A stretch of 64,000 bases of DNA, from assembly GCF_004118375.1 (NCBI RefSeq), contig NZ_SDHX01000001.1, positions 62,001-126,000 of the forward strand, in the 5' to 3' direction. Every line of letters begins with the position of its first letter. Positions within the stretch are counted from its first letter, which is position 1. This document shows positions 59,939 to 64,000 of this stretch, piece by piece. The stretch comes from Oleiharenicola lentus (lineage in GTDB: Bacteria > Verrucomicrobiota > Verrucomicrobiia > Opitutales > Opitutaceae). The notes below the pieces were generated by a model that saw nothing but the letters and a program-made list of their open reading frames with translations, did no database searches and was not told the origin of the DNA. Made by a program: the position numbers and the translations under genes.

Positions 59939-60844
59939 TTATTCGGATTCGCCCTGCTTCATTTTCACAACCTTCCGGCGAAGAGCCCGCATCTGGGCGT
60001 GGCGGGCGGCGCGCTGGTAGTGGGCGAAGAGTCCGTAGGCGATATAACCCAGGAACAGGAACACCAGTGCAACCTCCCGCAGCTTGACGACCAGGCCCGC
60101 GATTATGACCACGAGCACAAAGGTGCGGAAGCGCGTCTTGGTCTCCCAGTTCACCTGCTTGAAGCTCGGGTAGCGAATGGTGCTGACCATCAGGAACGCC
60201 ACGAGGATCAGCAGCAGCGGCAGCGCCACGGTGAGCTGGCGGAGTTCGCGCTCGTTCTTGGCCAGATTGACCAGCAGGAGCACGAGCGAGGCGACCGTGC
60301 CGGCGGCCGCGGGGATGGGCAGGCCCACGAAATCCTTGTGCGATTCCGCATCGTTGCGGTGAAGGAGGGGATTGGTGATGACGTTGAAACGCGCGAGCCG
60401 CACCGCGCCACAAAGCAGGTAGATGAAGGCGATGAACCAGCCCAGCTCGCGGAACCACTGGTAGTCACCGCGCGGCGCCAGAATCAGGAAGAAGGTCATC
60501 AATGCTGGCGCCATGCCGAACGACACCACATCCGCCAGGGAATCAAACTCCGCCCCGAAGAGCGAGGTGCGCCCGCCCCACCGGGCCAGACGGCCGTCCA
60601 GCGAGTCAAAGACCACCGCCAGCAGGATAAACCACACCGCCTGCGTGTAGAGCTCGAGCGCCGACAAACCCGGGTGCAGCAGGGCGTATTCGCCGCCATC
60701 CGTCATCAACCGGGCCTGGATGCACTTGATGACCGCGACGAACCCGCAAAACAGGTTCCCCGCCGTCATCAGGTTGGGCAGAAAATAAATCCGGCTCGCC
60801 TGCGTGACGTTGTAGGGATTCTCGCGTTGCTGCAGGTCGGACAT
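59939..60844 (-). CDS. pssA: CDP-diacylglycerol-serine O-phosphatidyltransferase
   Basis: Makes phosphatidylserine from CDP-diacylglycerol and serine in the membrane. The CDP-alcohol phosphotransferase motif is perfect: Asp80-xx-Asp83-Gly84-xx-Ala87-Arg88, then Gly97, Asp101 and Asp105. FLPNLMTAGNLFCGF before it is typical of PssA. The 301-residue protein has about eight hydrophobic segments. The next gene downstream in the same direction is dnaN, 196 bp away. Confidence 0.92.
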   Translation of the reverse strand: MSDLQQRENPYNVTQASRIYFLPNLMTAGNLFCGFVAVIKCIQARLMTDGGEYALLHPGLSALELYTQAVWFILLAVVFDSLDGRLARWGGRTSLFGAEFDSLADVVSFGMAPALMTFFLILAPRGDYQWFRELGWFIAFIYLLCGAVRLARFNVITNPLLHRNDAESHKDFVGLPIPAAAGTVASLVLLLVNLAKNERELRQLTVALPLLLILVAFLMVSTIRYPSFKQVNWETKTRFRTFVLVVIIAGLVVKLREVALVFLFLGYIAYGLFAHYQRAARHAQMRALRRKVVKMKQGESE

Positions 60845-60857
60845 GGCCGGGCGCGCC

Positions 60858-61208
60858 TTACTTGGTCAGGCTTTCGAGGTATTTCCAGAACTTGGAATCC
60901 TGTTCAAAAAGCTGCTTCTCGCTCACCGGGAGCTTCATGCGGAAGAGGGCGTCCTCCAGCGAGTCCTTGTGCAGGATGTAGTGCGTGTGAAGCTTGTCGT
61001 CGGAAACCGTGAAATAGAACCGAAACTCGCCGGCCCGCAGGCGGTAGAACGTGTGTTCCCCGCGGGTGAACCGGCCGAGCGGCTCGCGCGGGTTGGCCAG
61101 ATCGGCGGGGCGGACCTTGCTGATGGGCTCGATCGCCTCCAGCTGGGCCAGCTTGTCGAGCCGGTTCAGCTCGCGCATGCTTTGATCGGAGAAAGTGACC
61201 TGATACAT
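60858..61208 (-). CDS. ParE/RelE-like small protein
   Basis: A 116-residue protein from the ATG at 61208. The segments MYQVTFSDQSMRELNRLDKL, FTRGEHTFYRLRAGEFRFYF and the following VSDDKLHTHYILHKDSLED resemble the RelE/ParE toxin fold, with the usual Arg-rich strand. No antitoxin gene is adjacent and it is only 13 bp upstream of pssA, so it is probably a housekeeping-associated relative rather than an active toxin. Confidence 0.6.
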   Translation of the reverse strand: MYQVTFSDQSMRELNRLDKLAQLEAIEPISKVRPADLANPREPLGRFTRGEHTFYRLRAGEFRFYFTVSDDKLHTHYILHKDSLEDALFRMKLPVSEKQLFEQDSKFWKYLESLTK

Positions 61209-61428
61209 GGTGGAGAAAGTTAGGCGGTGTGGTGGCGGGACCCGGCGCGCCTGACCCGCAGTCATCAGCCCGGTTCCGAACGTTGTGAACGGCAGGTCTG
61301 TAACCCACCGCCCCCTGACAGCAACGCTATTCGCCGGCCGCAGCCCGGCCCGCCATTCGACAAGCGAGACCGTGATCTCACCCCGCCATCGAGATTGCCC
61401 CCGCCCGCTGTTGGCGCATGCTGCGGCC

Positions 61429-62655
61429 ATGCCCCAGGATTCAGTCGTCACCCCCGCCGACATCCGCGCGGCCCGCCGCCGCATCGCCGGCGGAGTGGTT
61501 GAAACCCCCTGCCCGGAATCCATCCCGTTGTCCGAGATCACCGGCACCCGCCTCTGGTGCAAACTCGACAACCTCCAGCGCACCGGCTCGTTCAAGGAAC
61601 GCGGTGCGCGCAACGCGCTGCTCCAGCTTCCGCCCGCGCAGAAGAAACGCGGCGTGATCGCCGCCTCCGCCGGCAACCACGCGCTCGGCCTTGCCTATCA
61701 CGGCCGGCTGCTCGGCATTCCGGTCACCGTGGTCATGCCCGACTACGCGCCGCTGATCAAGGTCAGCACCTGCCGCCGCCTCGGCGCCCGCGTGCTCATC
61801 CACGGCCGCGATTTCGCCGAGGCCCGCGCCCGGGCCAACGCCCTCGTGGCGGCGGAACAACTCGCCTACATCCATGGCTTCGACGACCCCGCCATCATCG
61901 CCGGCCAGGGCACGCTCGGTCTCGAAATCCTCGAACAGGTGCCCGACGTGGATGCCATCGTATGCCCCGTCGGCGGCGCCGGCCTCATCGCCGGCCTTTC
62001 GCTGGCCGTGAAATCCGCGCGCCGTCGCGTGCAGGTCGTCGGCGTCGAGAGCACCGAGACGGGCAACTTCACCGCCGCGCTTCGTGCCGGCAAGCCCGTG
62101 CTGCGCCCGCGGCGCGCCACGCTGGCCGACGGTCTCGCCACGCTCACCGTCGGCGCCAACGCGTTCGCACTGGCGCGGCGGCACGTGGACAAGGTCGTGC
62201 GTGTGAGCGAGGACGCCATCGCGCTCGCGATCCTGCGCATGATCGAGCTTGAAAAATCCGTCGTCGAAGGCGCCGCGGCCGCGCCCCTCGCCGCGCTGAT
62301 GTCCGGTCAGCTCCCGGAACTCCGGGGCAAGAATGTCGTGCTGGTCGTTTGCGGTGGCAACATCGACCCGGCCATCCTCAGCCGCGTGATCGAGCAGGGC
62401 CTCGTGCACGACGGTCGCCTCACACGTTTCACCGTGCGCATCAGCGATCGCCCCGGCGGCCTCGCCGCGCTGGCGCAGGTCATCGCCGGTTGCGGCGCGA
62501 GCATCAAGGACATCGCCCACGACCGCGCCTTCAGCGGGCCCGACATGCACGCCGTCAACGCCGTCTGCACCGTCGAAACCCGCGACCGCGCCCACATCCG
62601 CGAATTGCACCGCGCCTTGCGGAAACACGGATTTACACCCGCGGTCGCGAAATAA
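61429..62655 (+). CDS. Threonine dehydratase with ACT-like domain
   Basis: A PLP-dependent fold II enzyme of 408 residues, converting threonine (or serine) to 2-oxobutanoate and ammonia. The PLP lysine is in RTGSFKERGARNAL, the phosphate-binding loop is in VCPVGGAGLIAGL, and SAGNHALGLAYHG is conserved. The C-terminal 75 residues (RFTVRISDRPGGLAALAQVI) form an ACT-type regulatory domain as in catabolic TdcB/IlvA relatives. Start at the ATG at 61429. Whether biosynthetic or catabolic is not decided by the context. Confidence 0.9.
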   Translation: MPQDSVVTPADIRAARRRIAGGVVETPCPESIPLSEITGTRLWCKLDNLQRTGSFKERGARNALLQLPPAQKKRGVIAASAGNHALGLAYHGRLLGIPVTVVMPDYAPLIKVSTCRRLGARVLIHGRDFAEARARANALVAAEQLAYIHGFDDPAIIAGQGTLGLEILEQVPDVDAIVCPVGGAGLIAGLSLAVKSARRRVQVVGVESTETGNFTAALRAGKPVLRPRRATLADGLATLTVGANAFALARRHVDKVVRVSEDAIALAILRMIELEKSVVEGAAAAPLAALMSGQLPELRGKNVVLVVCGGNIDPAILSRVIEQGLVHDGRLTRFTVRISDRPGGLAALAQVIAGCGASIKDIAHDRAFSGPDMHAVNAVCTVETRDRAHIRELHRALRKHGFTPAVAK

Positions 62656-62656
62656 C

Positions 62657-63934
62657 TCACGCTTTCTTCCCGAACGCCGGGTCCACCTTGAGCAGGGGGA
62701 TGACGAGGACCGAGGGGAGACACGCGAGGCAGACCCAGACGAAGAACCACGGATAACCCATCTGTTCCTGGAGCCAGCCGCTGGGCAGGCTGGGTAACAT
62801 CATGCCGGCGGCCATGAACCCCGTGCAGAGCGCGTAGTGCGCCGTCTTGTGCGGGCCATCGGCGACGAGCATCATGTAAACCATGTAGGCGGTGAACCCG
62901 AAGCCGTAGCCGGCCTGCTCGACCACGACGGCCGCACCAATGAGTCCGTTGGACGCCGGTTGCGCGGCGGCCAGCCACACGTAGGCGAGGTTGGGCACGT
63001 GCATGCACGCCAGCATCGGCCAGAGCACCCGGCGCAATCCCCACCGCGCGATCGCGAGTCCGCCCAAGATGCCGCCAATGGTCAGCGCGGCGACGCCGTA
63101 GGTGCCGTAAAGGAGGCCGACGTCCTTCGTGGTCAGGCCGAGGCCGCCGTCGCCGCGTTCATCGAGCAGGAACAGACGCGCGAGCGCCACGAGTTGCGAT
63201 TCCCCCAGCCGGTAGAGCAGCAGGAACGCGAGGATGATGCCGATGCCGGGCCGCGCGAAAAAAGTCCGGAACGTCGCGAGCCAGTCCCCGCTCGCGGACG
63301 CCACGACCCGGGTCGGCTGGTCTCCCGGGGGCTTGGGCAGCGTCAGCGCGTGATAAAGCCCCGCGACGGCGACCAGGACCGCCGGCGGCACAAAGACCCA
63401 CGCCCACGCCGTGCGCACGCTGCCGGTGGATTCCTCCAGCGCGCCGGCGAGATAGACGAGGCCGCCCTGACCCGCGAGGTTGGCCAGGCGGTAGAACGTG
63501 CTGCGCACGCCAACGAACGCCGCCTGCTGGTGCGGCGGCAGCGCGAGCAGGTAGAAACCGTCGGCCGCGATGTCGTGCGTGGCCGAGGCGAAGGCCAGCA
63601 GCCAGAACAGCGCGAGCGTCCAGCGGAAGAAATCCGGTCCCGGCACGCTCAGCGCCACCGCGGCCAGTCCGGCGCCGAGGAAAAATTGCAGCGACCACAC
63701 CCAAAGCCGCTTGGTGCGGTAACGGTCCACCAGCGGCGACCACAGGCCCTTGAACACCCACGGCAGGTAGAGCCAGCCCGTGTAGAACGTGATCTCGGCA
63801 TTGGAGACGCCGAGCTGCTTATACATCGGCACCGACAGCGCCACGACGGCGACGTAGGGGATTGCCTGGCAGAAATACAGCGACGGCACCCACGTCCACG
63901 CGCGCCACGAACTCGGTTGGGGGGAAGGCTCCAT
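62657..63934 (-). CDS. AmpG-like MFS transporter
   Basis: A twelve-segment MFS protein of about 425 residues when started at the ATG at 63934 (MEPSPQPSSWRAW). The N-terminus LYFCQAIPYVAVVALSVPMY, the loop GLWSPLVDRYRTKRLWVWSL and AFASATHDIAADGFYLLAL are typical of the AmpG/PAT permeases, which import muropeptides or acetyl-CoA. It converges on the threonine dehydratase gene with a one-base gap. The substrate is not determined. Confidence 0.8.
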   Translation of the reverse strand: MEPSPQPSSWRAWTWVPSLYFCQAIPYVAVVALSVPMYKQLGVSNAEITFYTGWLYLPWVFKGLWSPLVDRYRTKRLWVWSLQFFLGAGLAAVALSVPGPDFFRWTLALFWLLAFASATHDIAADGFYLLALPPHQQAAFVGVRSTFYRLANLAGQGGLVYLAGALEESTGSVRTAWAWVFVPPAVLVAVAGLYHALTLPKPPGDQPTRVVASASGDWLATFRTFFARPGIGIILAFLLLYRLGESQLVALARLFLLDERGDGGLGLTTKDVGLLYGTYGVAALTIGGILGGLAIARWGLRRVLWPMLACMHVPNLAYVWLAAAQPASNGLIGAAVVVEQAGYGFGFTAYMVYMMLVADGPHKTAHYALCTGFMAAGMMLPSLPSGWLQEQMGYPWFFVWVCLACLPSVLVIPLLKVDPAFGKKA

Positions 63935-64000
63935 CGGTGCGACGCAGCGTGCGGGTTTGCGGCGTGCGCGCAATGTTGGAGCACGCGGGCGATCGGTTGT

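Noticed and set aside
60858..61208. Active toxin-antitoxin locus
   Set aside because: The ParE/RelE-like gene has no partner antitoxin and sits directly before pssA.

Overview
The window looks like a high-GC Gram-negative chromosome of the Opitutales type (Verrucomicrobiota). That placement is inferred from the gene families (TonB-dependent starch locus, SLC45-like sugar permease, very short metal-efflux adaptor) and from the dispersed GC-rich intergenic palindromes; no rRNA or other taxonomic marker is present. The chromosomal parts are 1-14976 and 55698-64000. Between them sits one large Tn7-like transposon.

Region 1, starch and maltodextrin use (1-10718): the end of an AraC-type regulator, a periplasmic GH13 amylase, an SLC45-like sugar permease, 4-alpha-glucanotransferase MalQ and a TonB-dependent receptor, all leftward after the regulator, with a second secreted GH13 amylase with extra C-terminal domains transcribed divergently. 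An SGNH-hydrolase/TPR protein and an oligopeptide-binding lipoprotein follow (10758-14837).

Region 2, the transposon (14977-55697, 40,721 bp): the ends are readable to the base. Both begin 5'-TGT, carry matching terminal repeats (23 of 28 bases) and are flanked by the same 5-bp duplication, TCCTG. The left end has dispersed TnsB-type sites and the right end has tandem overlapping ones, as in Tn7. A leftward tnsA-tnsB-tnsC-tnsD operon lies at the left end. TnsB shows the same D-88-D-35-E spacing as Tn7 TnsB. No tnsE and no CRISPR-Cas genes are seen. The right end stops 9 bp beyond the stop codon of gnd (6-phosphogluconate dehydrogenase), so gnd is a candidate attachment gene. Next to tnsA lie a possible structured RNA, a winged-helix-like protein and an XRE regulator with two copies of a perfect operator palindrome. 

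The cargo (about 24.9-55.4 kb) is metal resistance. It holds a CzcCBA-like efflux set with a P-II-like protein; a sulfatase/PAP2 pair and a P1B-type ATPase; a YXH-type ECF sigma module; and a CusCBA-like copper/silver set with DUF3347 and many small Cys-rich exported proteins. It also carries a multicopper oxidase fused to an outer-membrane-like barrel. Three copies of one promoter motif (TGAGNGATTT-N11-GTGTAT) stand before the sigma operon, before the gene divergent from it, and before the multicopper oxidase block. This points to a sigma regulon spanning the cargo.

Region 3, chromosome again (55698-64000): gnd, two membrane proteins, dnaN, pssA, a small ParE/RelE-like protein, a threonine dehydratase and an AmpG-like transporter.
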